Source: JAGTVG01 sp963820995 (GTDB lineage Bacteria > Bacteroidota > Bacteroidia > Cytophagales > Cyclobacteriaceae). From it: a DNA stretch of 64,000 bases. The notes beneath the pieces are model-generated. The model was given only the letters and a program-made list of their open reading frames with translations, had not been told where the DNA came from and did not search any database. Below are positions 1 to 8,473 of the stretch, one piece after another; position 1 is the first letter of the stretch, and each line of letters begins with the position of its first letter. The stretch covers positions 124,001 to 188,000 of the forward strand of contig CAWGCL010000012.1 of NCBI GenBank assembly GCA_963820995.1, written 5' to 3'. Both the position numbers and the translations under genes were made by a program.

Positions 1-2
1 AC

Positions 3-332
3 CGCTACTGGTTAATAGAAAACCTTACAAATAATCAGCTCCAGGGAATCCGGGAAGGATATTATACTTATCACAGGCTGGCCCTGGATAGGTTTCTTAC
101 AGATCCGGAAGATGCCAGGGTACAGATCCTTGGTGTTTTAAAAGAGATCGAAGAAGTAAAAGACCTTTATACAAACTCAATACTTATTATTTCCTTTTTT
201 GACGCAAAGACCAATGAATTGATCAATATTTTCAAGGAAGGGAATATTCAGGTCCGGCGTGACGTTTATAATATTTTGACCAAAGTTGATCCGACTAAGA
301 CTGAAAGATATAAAGAGATCATCCAGAATTGA
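3..332 (+). CDS. PorD-like (DUF4835) protein, C-terminal part
   Basis: An open frame runs in from the left edge and stops at 332, giving about 109 residues of a C-terminus. It contains RYWLIEN, then a GYYTYHRLALDRF stretch, and ends in TERYKEIIQN. This resembles the end of the DUF4835/PorD family, small secreted proteins linked to type IX secretion or gliding in Bacteroidota. In that phylum this gene commonly sits between coaBC and recN, and recN follows here. The family call rests on recall of the C-terminal sequence and on gene order; the N-terminus with its signal peptide lies outside the window. Confidence 0.65.
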   Translation, partial: RYWLIENLTNNQLQGIREGYYTYHRLALDRFLTDPEDARVQILGVLKEIEEVKDLYTNSILIISFFDAKTNELINIFKEGNIQVRRDVYNILTKVDPTKTERYKEIIQN

Positions 333-649
333 TTTTATTCAGTTTTGATTGAAAATACCTCCTTAATTACTATCATTCCAGACATGGTGCTTGTATTTTA
401 TAGATAATATTAATCCCGTTTAATTTGAGATTGTAAGAAACGGCGCAGGATTGAGCACTATTTAATTTTAGATTCTCCATGAAATAAGTTCAATAACCTC
501 TTTCAAAAAAAAATCTCATTGATTTAAGCTCTGACCTTTCCCATAATTTATTATCCCGGCGTATATTTGTTATCTGTCACTGATTTTTATGAGAGAAATC
601 AATCATGAGCGTTTGGCTTCAAAAATAATATATTAATCCAGCCATAAAC
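333..649. other. Intergenic region before recN
   Basis: About 317 bases without a credible gene. The sequence is AT-rich and short-frame only. I see no tRNA-like fold, no clear terminator hairpin and no strong TAnnTTTG promoter element. It must carry the recN promoter if recN is not co-transcribed with the upstream gene. Confidence 0.5.
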
Positions 650-2314
650 ATGTTGATCAGTTTACGTATACAGAATTATGCATTGATAAGGCATTTAGAG
701 ATCTATCCATCTGCCAGGATGAATATTATTACCGGCGAGACCGGCGCCGGTAAATCAATAATGATTGGAGCTGTAGGTTTGTTAATAGGCAATCGTGCTG
801 ACACAAAAGTGTTGTATGACAAAAAGCAGAAATGCATCATAGAAGGTGTTTTCAATATTTCAGAATATAATCTAGAATCATTTTTTGATTCGAACGACCT
901 GGATTATACTACAGAAACCATCATTAGGCGGGAAATTACTCCCGCAGGTAAATCAAGGGCTTTTATCAATGACACGCCTGTTCTGCTGGATGTTATGCGT
1001 AGCCTTGGCTCTTACCTAATGGATGTACACTCACAAAGTGACACCTTGTTGTTAGGGTCCGAGGATTACCAGCTTTCTGTGGTGGATGCTTTTGCTCAGA
1101 ATCAGGCACTTTTCATAAATTATGAGTCGGATTTCAAAAAATATAAATCCTTGAAAAGCAAGCTGGTCAAAATGGAGGCAGAAGCTGAAATATTAAAAAA
1201 GGAAGCTGATTATAACCATTTCTTATATGAAGAACTAAATGAGGCCAAGCTGCAGGCAGAAGAACAGGAATCTGGAGAGGAAGAACTGGCAACCCTCGAG
1301 CACGCAGGGGAAATCACAACAAAACTGATGGAATCGATCGATATATTGCAAAATGCGGAATTCTCAGTTATAGGAAATTTGTCATCTGTCCAGAAATCGC
1401 TCAGCTCTCTGAAAAGCTATTCTCACCTCCTTGCTGAGTTTAATGAACGACTCCAAAGTTCATTGTTGGAATTAAAAGATCTGACCAATGAAATTGAAAA
1501 AGAATCTGAGAAAATTGAAAATGATCCGGATAGAATTGAAGACCTGCAAAATAGGCTAAGCCTTATTTACCGGCTTGAACAAAAGCACCAGGTTTCTTCT
1601 ATATCTCAACTTCTAGCCATAAAAGATGGCCTTGAGGAAAAAGTAAACAAAAATCTATCGCTTGATGAGGAAATCAGCGCGATGCAGGTTCAGGTAGATA
1701 ATGCTTTTGAAAACCTTAAGAAGTCCGGGAAGAAATTAAGTGATGTCAGGGTAAAGCATTTTAACAAGATATCTGAGAAAATTGAGGAGATGCTGAAAAA
1801 TCTGGGTATCCCGGAGGCGAAACTTGAGATTGAACACGACCTTGTTCCACCAAACAGCACCGGTATGGATGAAGTACGGCTCAAATTCAGCGCCAACAAA
1901 GGCGTCAAGCCAATGGATCTTAAAAGTGTGGCTTCGGGTGGTGAATTTTCAAGGTTAATGTTTTGTGTTAAATATATTATTGCAAGCAAAAAAGCTTTAC
2001 CTACACTTATTCTGGATGAGATCGACACAGGTATATCCGGGGAAATTGCAATAAAAATGGCCATTATGATGCAGCAAATGTCAGAGCAACACCAGGTAAT
2101 AGCTATTACCCATTTGCCTCAGATCGCATCATCGGGTGACTGCCATTATTTTGTCTTCAAGGATAATACAGCGGACAAATCAGTCAGTTTGATTAAGGAG
2201 TTATTAGAGGAAGAGAGAATTACTGAGATTGCAAAGATGATCGGGGGAGATCATCCAACGGACGCTGCCTTCGAAAATGCCAAAGAATTATTAAGTAAAG
2301 CATATATAAACTAG
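650..2314 (+). CDS. recN: DNA repair protein RecN
   Basis: SMC-like ATPase that acts early in recombinational repair of double-strand breaks, in the cytoplasm. The 554-residue length is normal for the family. The N-terminal ATPase half holds a Walker A loop GETGAGKS at residues 29-36. A long Glu/Lys-rich coiled-coil region occupies roughly residues 155-375. The C-terminal ATPase half has an ABC-type signature (SGGEFSR, about residue 426), a Walker B LILDEID and a downstream AITHLPQIA switch segment. The start at 650 places the first strand directly before LRIQNYALI, the usual RecN beginning. The preceding PorD-like gene matches the normal Bacteroidota neighbourhood. Confidence 0.96.
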   Translation: MLISLRIQNYALIRHLEIYPSARMNIITGETGAGKSIMIGAVGLLIGNRADTKVLYDKKQKCIIEGVFNISEYNLESFFDSNDLDYTTETIIRREITPAGKSRAFINDTPVLLDVMRSLGSYLMDVHSQSDTLLLGSEDYQLSVVDAFAQNQALFINYESDFKKYKSLKSKLVKMEAEAEILKKEADYNHFLYEELNEAKLQAEEQESGEEELATLEHAGEITTKLMESIDILQNAEFSVIGNLSSVQKSLSSLKSYSHLLAEFNERLQSSLLELKDLTNEIEKESEKIENDPDRIEDLQNRLSLIYRLEQKHQVSSISQLLAIKDGLEEKVNKNLSLDEEISAMQVQVDNAFENLKKSGKKLSDVRVKHFNKISEKIEEMLKNLGIPEAKLEIEHDLVPPNSTGMDEVRLKFSANKGVKPMDLKSVASGGEFSRLMFCVKYIIASKKALPTLILDEIDTGISGEIAIKMAIMMQQMSEQHQVIAITHLPQIASSGDCHYFVFKDNTADKSVSLIKELLEEERITEIAKMIGGDHPTDAAFENAKELLSKAYIN

Positions 2315-2411
2315 ATAATAATACATTATTTTAATCCTTTTTTAGTAATATTACCGGTTGAAAAAATAATGGAGGAAAATTTAATTAATAACATAAAAAA
2401 AGAAAAAAATC

Positions 2412-2912
2412 ATGGGTAAAACTGCAATTTTTTATGGATCCACAGAAGGCAATACAGAAACTGTTGCTTTTAAATTAAAAGACTTATTGGGTGACGTGGA
2501 CGTATTTAATGTTGATTCTGCATCAGCTGACGACTTAGGAAATTACGATAATATAATCTTTGGCGCATCTACATGGGAAATTGGTGAACTTCAGGAAGAT
2601 TGGGAAACGTTTATTGATGTTCTGGATGATGCTGATTTCAGCGGAAAGACCATAGCCTATTTTGGACTTGGTGATGCTGATGGTTATCCTGACACTTTTG
2701 TCGATGCAATGGGAATCATCCATGAAAAAATCAAAGATTCAGGAGCTACTTTCATTGGGGCTGTTGATACAGAAGATTATACCTTCGATGATTCAGCTGC
2801 TCTGTATGATGGGAAATTCATCGGTCTGCCAATTGATGAGGATAATGAATCTGATATGACAGATGCAAGACTTGAGAAGTGGGTTGCTGACATTAAAGGC
2901 AAGTTACAATAG
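2412..2912 (+). CDS. fldA: Flavodoxin (long-chain)
   Basis: Small FMN-binding electron carrier that can replace ferredoxin as a soluble low-potential donor. It is 166 residues long. The phosphate-binding loop GSTEGNT is at residues 9-15, a typical aromatic flavin-stacking loop (GASTWEIGELQEDW) is near residue 52, and a YFGLGDADGY loop is near residue 78. The additional C-terminal loop (TEDYTFDDS) marks the long-chain class. It is followed by a strong terminator, so it is probably a single-gene unit. Its position just upstream of the Rnf operon makes it a plausible redox partner for Rnf or for oxidoreductases feeding Rnf; that link is inference. Confidence 0.95.
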   Translation: MGKTAIFYGSTEGNTETVAFKLKDLLGDVDVFNVDSASADDLGNYDNIIFGASTWEIGELQEDWETFIDVLDDADFSGKTIAYFGLGDADGYPDTFVDAMGIIHEKIKDSGATFIGAVDTEDYTFDDSAALYDGKFIGLPIDEDNESDMTDARLEKWVADIKGKLQ

Positions 2913-2937
2913 AAACATTGAATTGTAAATGATATTC

Positions 2938-2967
2938 AAAGGCTGTCCGGGAGGATGGCCTTTTTTT
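2938..2967 (+). terminator. Rho-independent terminator after flavodoxin
   Basis: An AAAGGC arm pairs with GCCTTT, an inner TCC pairs with GGA around a GGGA loop with a small TG/TG internal mismatch, and a run of seven T follows directly. It begins 25 bases after the flavodoxin stop codon, as expected for a terminator of that gene. Confidence 0.85.
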
Positions 2968-3113
2968 GTACCATATATTATCCTGGAATAATTTATCTAC
3001 TTTAAAAAATATCCTGGACCTAAGTAAGTGGCAAAAAGGCAGCAAGGTTGACAATAAGACAATTAGGAATTTAAAACCTAACAAATGTCATGTTTTTTCA
3101 CCGGCTCTCTCCC

Positions 3114-3121
3114 TACTTTTG
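3114..3121 (+). promoter_or_regulatory. Bacteroidota-type -7 element before rseC
   Basis: TACTTTTG matches the TAnnTTTG -7 consensus of Bacteroidota primary sigma factor promoters. A T-rich stretch about 17 bases upstream (3092-3097) could act as the -33 region but lacks a clear TTTG. The element lies 18 bases before the ATG at 3140. It would give a very short leader and argues that the open frame extending upstream to 2966 is not translated from its first ATG. Confidence 0.5.
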
Positions 3122-3139
3122 CCGCAGATTTCATTCCAA

Positions 3140-3571
3140 ATGGAACAAACCGCACACATTGAACATGAGGGAATTGTCTCTAAAATAGACGGTGAAAAAG
3201 TATTCGTCAACCTGACAAATGTGTCGAATTGCAGCAGTTGTCATGTTCAGGGTATGTGTTCAGTATCTGATGTTGATAAAAAGGAAATTGAGATCATCAA
3301 CGACATCCATAATTCTTTTAAAACAGGGGATAAAGTAGAGGTTTCATTCAGCAAGACTTCAGGACCAAAAGCACTTTTTCTGGGTTATATTTTGCCTTTC
3401 TTTTTTGTCCTGACAACACTTCTGATCACTTTTCAAATAACCGGGGATGAAGCCGTATCCGGATTATCTTCCCTGGCTATACTTGTTCCTTATTACTTTG
3501 GATTATTTGTGTTCCGGTCGAAATTAAAAAAAGAATTCGCCTTTAGGCTAAAAGCTTCAATGAATAAATGA
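3140..3571 (+). CDS. rseC: RseC/SoxR-reducing-system family protein
   Basis: Membrane protein of the RseC family, often encoded with Rnf genes and thought to take part in redox control linked to Rnf. From the ATG at 3140 it is 143 residues. It starts with a small beta domain and has cysteines at residues 31, 34 and 40 in the pattern CSSCHVQGMC. Two membrane segments lie at about residues 78-100 and 108-125. The frame is open back to 2966, but the upstream extension crosses the putative promoter, has no family-like sequence and begins just after the flavodoxin terminator, so 3140 is preferred. The stop codon is one base before the rnfB start. Confidence 0.85.
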   Translation: MEQTAHIEHEGIVSKIDGEKVFVNLTNVSNCSSCHVQGMCSVSDVDKKEIEIINDIHNSFKTGDKVEVSFSKTSGPKALFLGYILPFFFVLTTLLITFQITGDEAVSGLSSLAILVPYYFGLFVFRSKLKKEFAFRLKASMNK

Positions 3572-3572
3572 T

Positions 3573-4949
3573 ATGAATCAAACTATTATAGTCACAATCG
3601 TTTCTTTGAGTGGTCTTGGTGCGGTGGCAGCAATGATTTTATATGTGGTAGCAAGGCAGTTTAAGGTAGAAACCGATCCGAGAATTGATGAAATTGAAGA
3701 GGTTTTACCCGCCACCAATTGCGGTGGTTGCGGGCAGCCGGGATGTCGGGCTTTTGCGGAGGCCCTGGCCCAGGCATCGGATATTTCAGATATGCATTGT
3801 CCCGTAGGTGGTAATGATGTTATGAAGCAGGTTGGACAGATCCTTGGCGTGGAGGTAAAAGAAAAAGACCCATATATCGCTATTGTTAAATGCTCAGGGT
3901 CCTTTGAACATCGTAAGAAAACAAATGTATATGATGGAGCGCCCAATTGCACTGTAGCTTCCATGCTTTATGGTGGAGATACAGGATGTGCTTATGGATG
4001 TTTGGGATTAGGAGAATGCGTGGATGCCTGTGACTTCGAGGCCATGTATATGGATGAAAAAACAGGACTCCCGGTAGTAATAGAAGATAAATGTACAGCA
4101 TGTAATGCATGTGTCAAGGCTTGTCCGAAGGATATTATGGAATTATGGCCAAGGGGAAGAAAAAATAAAAGGATCTATGTAGCCTGTATAAATGAAGAAA
4201 AAGGCGGCATCGCTAAAAAATATTGTTCAGTAGCATGTACGGGATGTGAAAAGTGTGTTGATGTTTGCAGGTATGATTCTGTTTCTGTAGAAAATAACCT
4301 CGCGGTTATAGATCCTGAAAAATGCAAGCTTTGTAAAGAATGTGTTTATGTATGCCCGAGCGATATCATACATATGATCAATTTCCCGCCCCCTAAAAAG
4401 GACAGGCCACCCAGAAAAGACAGACCAGACCGAAAACTGGCAAGGACTAAAGCTGAAACGGTTGGAGTAGAGGCCGGAGGAGTGGAAGCATCAGTAGTAG
4501 AAGCAGCAGAATCTTTAGCCACGGATACGAAGGTTGCGGACAGCGCTACTATACCAGGGACAAAAGAACAAGAACTTGTTAAAGGTGAAGATATTGCAAA
4601 GGCTAATCCAACTGATACAGCCGAACCGAAAGTATCTGAAGCACAAGAAGTGAAAGAGACTGGGACATCTGACACAAAACTGACCGAAACGCCCAAGGTT
4701 GAAGTACCTGAAGCACCTGAGGCAGAAGTAACTGAAGCACCAGAGTCGAAGGTATCTGAAACGCCTGAGACAAAAATTACAGAAAAACCAGAATCAGTAA
4801 CTCAAAAGCCTGATTCTAAAGATTCAGGCCCTGCAAATTCATTAGCTGATGGTTCAGAATCGAAACCTTCTGCAAAGGATGTGGAAAAACCTGACATCCG
4901 GAAGCAAGACAGAAAAGATAATTCATCAGAAAAAGAAAATAAGGCATAA
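3573..4949 (+). CDS. rnfB: Rnf complex subunit RnfB with long acidic C-terminal tail
   Basis: Iron-sulfur subunit that takes electrons from reduced ferredoxin for the Rnf ion pump. One N-terminal membrane helix (about residues 5-27) anchors it. The Fe-S domain has C50, C53, C58 and C76, in the CxxC-x4-C-x17-C pattern. Several ferredoxin-type CxxCxxC sets follow between residues 139 and 261, for example C174/C177/C180/C184 and C251/C254/C257/C261. The conserved protein ends near residue 271. A 187-residue tail of Pro, Glu, Thr, Ser and Ala follows, which is not part of the usual RnfB (typically about 190-290 residues). The stop codon overlaps the rnfC start by one base. Confidence 0.95.
   Translation: MNQTIIVTIVSLSGLGAVAAMILYVVARQFKVETDPRIDEIEEVLPATNCGGCGQPGCRAFAEALAQASDISDMHCPVGGNDVMKQVGQILGVEVKEKDPYIAIVKCSGSFEHRKKTNVYDGAPNCTVASMLYGGDTGCAYGCLGLGECVDACDFEAMYMDEKTGLPVVIEDKCTACNACVKACPKDIMELWPRGRKNKRIYVACINEEKGGIAKKYCSVACTGCEKCVDVCRYDSVSVENNLAVIDPEKCKLCKECVYVCPSDIIHMINFPPPKKDRPPRKDRPDRKLARTKAETVGVEAGGVEASVVEAAESLATDTKVADSATIPGTKEQELVKGEDIAKANPTDTAEPKVSEAQEVKETGTSDTKLTETPKVEVPEAPEAEVTEAPESKVSETPETKITEKPESVTQKPDSKDSGPANSLADGSESKPSAKDVEKPDIRKQDRKDNSSEKENKA
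4386..4946 (+). repeat. Degenerate Pro/Glu/Thr repeat encoding the RnfB tail
   Basis: Codons 272-458 of rnfB encode a low-complexity segment. It opens with basic KKDRPPRKDRPDRK, passes through Ala/Val-rich sequence, and then runs through imperfect units of the type VTEAPESK, VSETPETK, ITEKPES, VPEAPEAE. It ends with mixed charged residues. The DNA repeats loosely (gaagcacctgag, gaaacgcctgag and similar). The reading frame is maintained through to the stop, which argues that it is translated. Confidence 0.8.
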
Positions 4950-6307
4950 TGTTCATGTTTATATTTAATAAGCTTAAAACATTCCCGAAAGGAGGAATTC
5001 ATCCTCCGGAAGATAAAATTTCAGCGGATAAACCTATAGAAAGGCTTCCTCTCCCGGCGAATGTAAAAATTCCAATATCGCAGCATATAGGCGTACCGGC
5101 TGTTCCTGTGGTTGAACGCGGCGAGTTTGTGAAAACTGGTCAGATCATTGCTAAAACAGGTGGTTTTGTTTCTGCCAATATTCATGCCCCGGCTACTGGC
5201 AAAATTGCAAAGATCAGTGAAGAGATGGATATCAGTGGGTACCGCCGGATGACCGTCATGATCAGGGTGGACAAAGAAGAGCAATGGGTGGATGGAATTG
5301 ACACTACAGATGAACTAAAAACTGAAATCAGTCTCTCAAAAGACCAGATACTTGAAAAGATCCTCGAAGGCGGAATAGTAGGAATGGGAGGAGCTACATT
5401 CCCTTCTCACATTAAGCTTAATGTGCCCAGAGGAAAAAAGGCTGATGTATTGATCATTAATGGAGCAGAATGTGAGCCATACCTTACATCTGACCATCAA
5501 TTGATGCTTGAAAAGAGTGAAGAACTCATGGTGGGTGTGAAGATATTAATGAAAGCCCTTGATGTGAAAAAGGCCATCATTGGAATTGAGAATAACAAAA
5601 AGGATGCAATAGATAAACTTTCAAAGTTATCTGAGAAATATAATGATATAGAAGTTGTCGCCTTAAAGGTGCAGTACCCCCAGGGAGGTGAAAAACAGTT
5701 GATCAAAGCACTGATCAACCGGGAAGTACCTTCGGGAAAATTGCCTATCGATGTGGGGACTGTTGTACATAATGTAGGAACTACTTATGCCGTTTATGAA
5801 GCAGTACAAAAAAATAAACCCCTGATTGAACGGGTCATCACAGTTACCGGAAAATCTGTCAAGAATCCGGGTAATTTCATCGCACGACTGGGAACCCCAG
5901 TAAGTACTTTAATTGATGCTGCTGGCGGTCTTCCTGAAGACACAGGAAAAGTAATTAGCGGTGGCCCTATGATGGGAAAAGCATTGAACGATCTGGGAAT
6001 ATCTGTCACAAAAGGAACTTCAGGTATTCTTGTACTTCCTGAAAAGGAATCAATAAGGTCAAAAAGTAAAGTATGTATAAGATGCAGTAAATGTGTAAGC
6101 ACATGTCCTATGGGCCTGGAACCTTTCTATTTAATGACAGTGATTCAAAGGGGAATGAATGACGAAGCGGAACATAACCGGATACTGGATTGCATTGAAT
6201 GTGGATCCTGTGCGTATATATGCCCTTCAAACCGTGAGTTACTGGATTATATCAGATTGGGCAAAGCAACTGTATCAAACTTAATTAGAGAAAGACAAAG
6301 CGCATAA
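4949..6307 (+). CDS. rnfC: Rnf complex subunit RnfC
   Basis: Peripheral subunit that carries FMN/NADH-binding and Fe-S domains and passes electrons to NAD+. It is 452 residues long. The N-terminal region has the expected GGIHPPEDK segment and a barrel-sandwich-like part (HAPATGKIAKIS). The central Rossmann-like domain contains GGIVGMGGATFPSH and NGAECEPYLTSD, the NADH/FMN-binding signatures of the NuoF/RnfC family. Two 4Fe-4S motifs follow, with C376/C379/C382/C386 and C415/C418/C421/C425. A second in-frame ATG at 4955 is an alternative start. It shares one base with rnfB and is followed three bases later by rnfD. Confidence 0.97.
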   Translation: MFMFIFNKLKTFPKGGIHPPEDKISADKPIERLPLPANVKIPISQHIGVPAVPVVERGEFVKTGQIIAKTGGFVSANIHAPATGKIAKISEEMDISGYRRMTVMIRVDKEEQWVDGIDTTDELKTEISLSKDQILEKILEGGIVGMGGATFPSHIKLNVPRGKKADVLIINGAECEPYLTSDHQLMLEKSEELMVGVKILMKALDVKKAIIGIENNKKDAIDKLSKLSEKYNDIEVVALKVQYPQGGEKQLIKALINREVPSGKLPIDVGTVVHNVGTTYAVYEAVQKNKPLIERVITVTGKSVKNPGNFIARLGTPVSTLIDAAGGLPEDTGKVISGGPMMGKALNDLGISVTKGTSGILVLPEKESIRSKSKVCIRCSKCVSTCPMGLEPFYLMTVIQRGMNDEAEHNRILDCIECGSCAYICPSNRELLDYIRLGKATVSNLIRERQSA

Positions 6308-6310
6308 TTT

Positions 6311-7315
6311 ATGGATTCTAAATTACTAACGGTATCTCCATCACCCCATATTCACCAGGAGCAGACCATTTCACGCATCATGTACGATGTGATTTTTGCA
6401 ATGTTGCCTGCCTTTGCTTTTTCAATATATGTGTTCGGCCTTGGTGCATTGATGGTTACCCTGATCGCAGTATTATCTGCGGTATTATTTGAATATTTGA
6501 TCACAAAACATTTATTAAAACGTGAGCCGGACATACTGGATGGCTCAGCGGTAGTTACAGGCATGCTTCTGGCTTTCAATGTGCCAAGCAACCTTCCCTG
6601 GTGGCTGATAGTCCTTGGAAGCTTCGTCGCCATCGGGATTGGAAAGATGTCATTTGGAGGATTGGGTAATAATCCCTTCAATCCGGCACTGGTAGGAAGG
6701 GTATTTTTGCTGGTCTCCTTCCCAGTCCAGATGACTACATGGCCGGCACCTTTTGAATCCCGGATGTCAATAACAGATGTAGTTACAGGTGCCACACCCC
6801 TTGGCTTTATAAAGGATGGTCTTAAGAACGGCGAAAACCTGGTCGATCTGATGCAGGATGTTCCCAGGCACATGGATTTCCTTTTGGGGATGCAACCGGG
6901 AAGTATGGGCGAGATCTCTGGTCTCTTATTGATTTTTGGATTTTTATTCCTTGTATTCAGAAAAGTGATCACATGGCATATCCCTGTGATTGTTATCGGA
7001 ACCATGTTTGTTTTTTCCGGTCTACTCTGGCTTGGAAACCCGGACAGATTTATAGATCCGCTTTTCCACATCCTAACCGGTGGGGCATTGCTTGGGGCCA
7101 TATTTATGGCTACCGATTATGTGACCTCTCCTATGACCATACGGGGTGTAGTGATCTATAGCATGGGCATAGGTATTATTACTATACTGGTTAGGGTCTT
7201 TGGAGCATATCCGGAGGGCATATCATTTGCGATCCTGATCATGAACGCTTTTGTACCCTTATTAAATAAATATTTCAAACCTTCTAGATTCGGAGAGAAA
7301 GTTAAAAATGGCTAA
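6311..7315 (+). CDS. rnfD: Rnf complex subunit RnfD
   Basis: Integral membrane subunit with covalently bound FMN, homologous to NqrB. It is 334 residues with about nine or ten hydrophobic segments. The flavinylation motif appears as VTGATPL with the FMN-accepting threonine expected at T162. The conserved GGLGNNPFNPALVGR loop lies at residues 116-130 and a TDYVTSPMT loop is near residue 270. The last eight bases overlap rnfG, indicating coupled translation. Confidence 0.96.
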   Translation: MDSKLLTVSPSPHIHQEQTISRIMYDVIFAMLPAFAFSIYVFGLGALMVTLIAVLSAVLFEYLITKHLLKREPDILDGSAVVTGMLLAFNVPSNLPWWLIVLGSFVAIGIGKMSFGGLGNNPFNPALVGRVFLLVSFPVQMTTWPAPFESRMSITDVVTGATPLGFIKDGLKNGENLVDLMQDVPRHMDFLLGMQPGSMGEISGLLLIFGFLFLVFRKVITWHIPVIVIGTMFVFSGLLWLGNPDRFIDPLFHILTGGALLGAIFMATDYVTSPMTIRGVVIYSMGIGIITILVRVFGAYPEGISFAILIMNAFVPLLNKYFKPSRFGEKVKNG

Positions 7316-7886
7316 AAAAGAATCAACATTTATCAACATGGTAGCCACCCTGTTTATTGTTACCCTGGTGGCTTCTACAGCTCTGGCTTATGTATATGAG
7401 CTGACTAAAGAACCGATCGAAGCAGCTAAGCTTGCGAAAAAGCTGGAAGCCATCGATGCTGTGGTTCCCGAATATGATAATCAACCTGTGGATGAAATGT
7501 TCAAAGTAGCTGTAGGTGATGGACAGGATAGCATTGAGTTCTATCCCGCAAGAAAAGACGGAAAAGTGGTAGGTACGGCGGTGAGGTCATTTACCAATAC
7601 AGGATACAATGGATTAGTGGTTTTAATGGTTGGTGTTTTACCTGATGGCACTATTTTAGACATTGAAGTTGTACAACATAAAGAAACACCCGGGCTCGGG
7701 ACGAAAATGGAAAGCCCAAAGTTTAAAGATCAGTTTAAGAATATGGATCCTTCACAGGTTACAATAAAAGTAAAAAAAGATGGAGGTGATATTGATGCGA
7801 TAACAGCTGCCACAATAAGCTCCAGGGCCTTTTCGGCAGCTACACAATTAGCTATCGATACTTATAAAAAAGGAGGTAACAAATGA
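7308..7886 (+). CDS. rnfG: Rnf complex subunit RnfG
   Basis: Subunit anchored by one N-terminal helix (about residues 10-30) with an extracytoplasmic FMN-binding domain. It is 192 residues long. The domain has the HKETPGLGTK segment near residue 124 and the flavinylation motif ITAATISSRA, with FMN expected on T169. The motif reads TAAT instead of the more common SGAT, which is tolerated in related proteins. A flavin transferase (ApbE) is required for this modification, but none is in the window. It overlaps rnfD by eight bases and rnfE by four (ATGA). Confidence 0.95.
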   Translation: MAKKESTFINMVATLFIVTLVASTALAYVYELTKEPIEAAKLAKKLEAIDAVVPEYDNQPVDEMFKVAVGDGQDSIEFYPARKDGKVVGTAVRSFTNTGYNGLVVLMVGVLPDGTILDIEVVQHKETPGLGTKMESPKFKDQFKNMDPSQVTIKVKKDGGDIDAITAATISSRAFSAATQLAIDTYKKGGNK

Positions 7887-8464
7887 GTCAATGGAAGAAT
7901 TTCGCTAAAGGATTCATAAAAGAGAATCCAGTATTTGTCTTGCTTTTAGGTTTATGCCCGACATTGGGAGTTACCTCGACTGCGATCAACGGTATGGCTA
8001 TGGGACTTGCCACATTATTTGTGCTGTTGATGTCAAATATAGTAGTATCATTGATCAAGAATTTAATTCCGGAGAAGGTCAGGATTCCGTCCTTCATAGT
8101 TGTGATAGCCACCTTTGTTACTGTAGTGGATCTTGTCATGGCCGGATATGCACCTTCTGTCCATGAACAACTCGGCCTTTTTATTCCACTTATAGTGGTA
8201 AACTGTATCGTCTTAGGTCGGGCTGAAGCATTTGCCTCAAGGAAAAGTTTTATGTCCTCTATGATAGATGGACTGGGGATGGGACTAGGCTTTACATTTG
8301 CATTAACACTCCTGGGCTCAGTCAGGGAGATACTTGGAAGTCTTTCAATATTCGGATTTAAGTTTATGGAAGGAGATGGTATCCTGGTATTTATCTTACC
8401 TCCGGGGGCATTTATCGCATTGGGGTACCTGATAGCTATCATGAACAAATTTAAAAAAGCTTAA
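7883..8464 (+). CDS. rnfE: Rnf complex subunit RnfE
   Basis: Integral membrane subunit of the Rnf/Nqr family, forming with RnfA the inverted pair that houses the membrane iron centre and electron path. It is 193 residues with about six helices. The conserved NPVFVLLLGLCPTLGVT segment near residue 15 carries the expected cysteine, and a PLIVVNCIVLGRAEAFAS segment near residue 102 has the second conserved cysteine. It starts inside the rnfG stop (ATGA overlap) and is nine bases before rnfA. Confidence 0.96.
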   Translation: MSQWKNFAKGFIKENPVFVLLLGLCPTLGVTSTAINGMAMGLATLFVLLMSNIVVSLIKNLIPEKVRIPSFIVVIATFVTVVDLVMAGYAPSVHEQLGLFIPLIVVNCIVLGRAEAFASRKSFMSSMIDGLGMGLGFTFALTLLGSVREILGSLSIFGFKFMEGDGILVFILPPGAFIALGYLIAIMNKFKKA

Positions 8465-8473
8465 TATTCGATC

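Noticed and set aside
2966..3139. N-terminal extension of RseC
   Set aside because: It starts right at the flavodoxin terminator, crosses the putative promoter and shows no family-like sequence.
4386..4946. RnfB tail as a frameshift artefact
   Set aside because: The frame stays open for 187 codons with consistent Pro/Glu/Thr composition and ends in the normal one-base overlap with rnfC, so the tail is likely real.
6352..7101. A 249-codon open frame antisense to rnfD
   Set aside because: It is the complement of a well-supported membrane gene, has no family motifs and results from codon usage in the true frame. Similar antisense frames opposite rnfB, rnfE and the GH2 gene were left out for the same reason.
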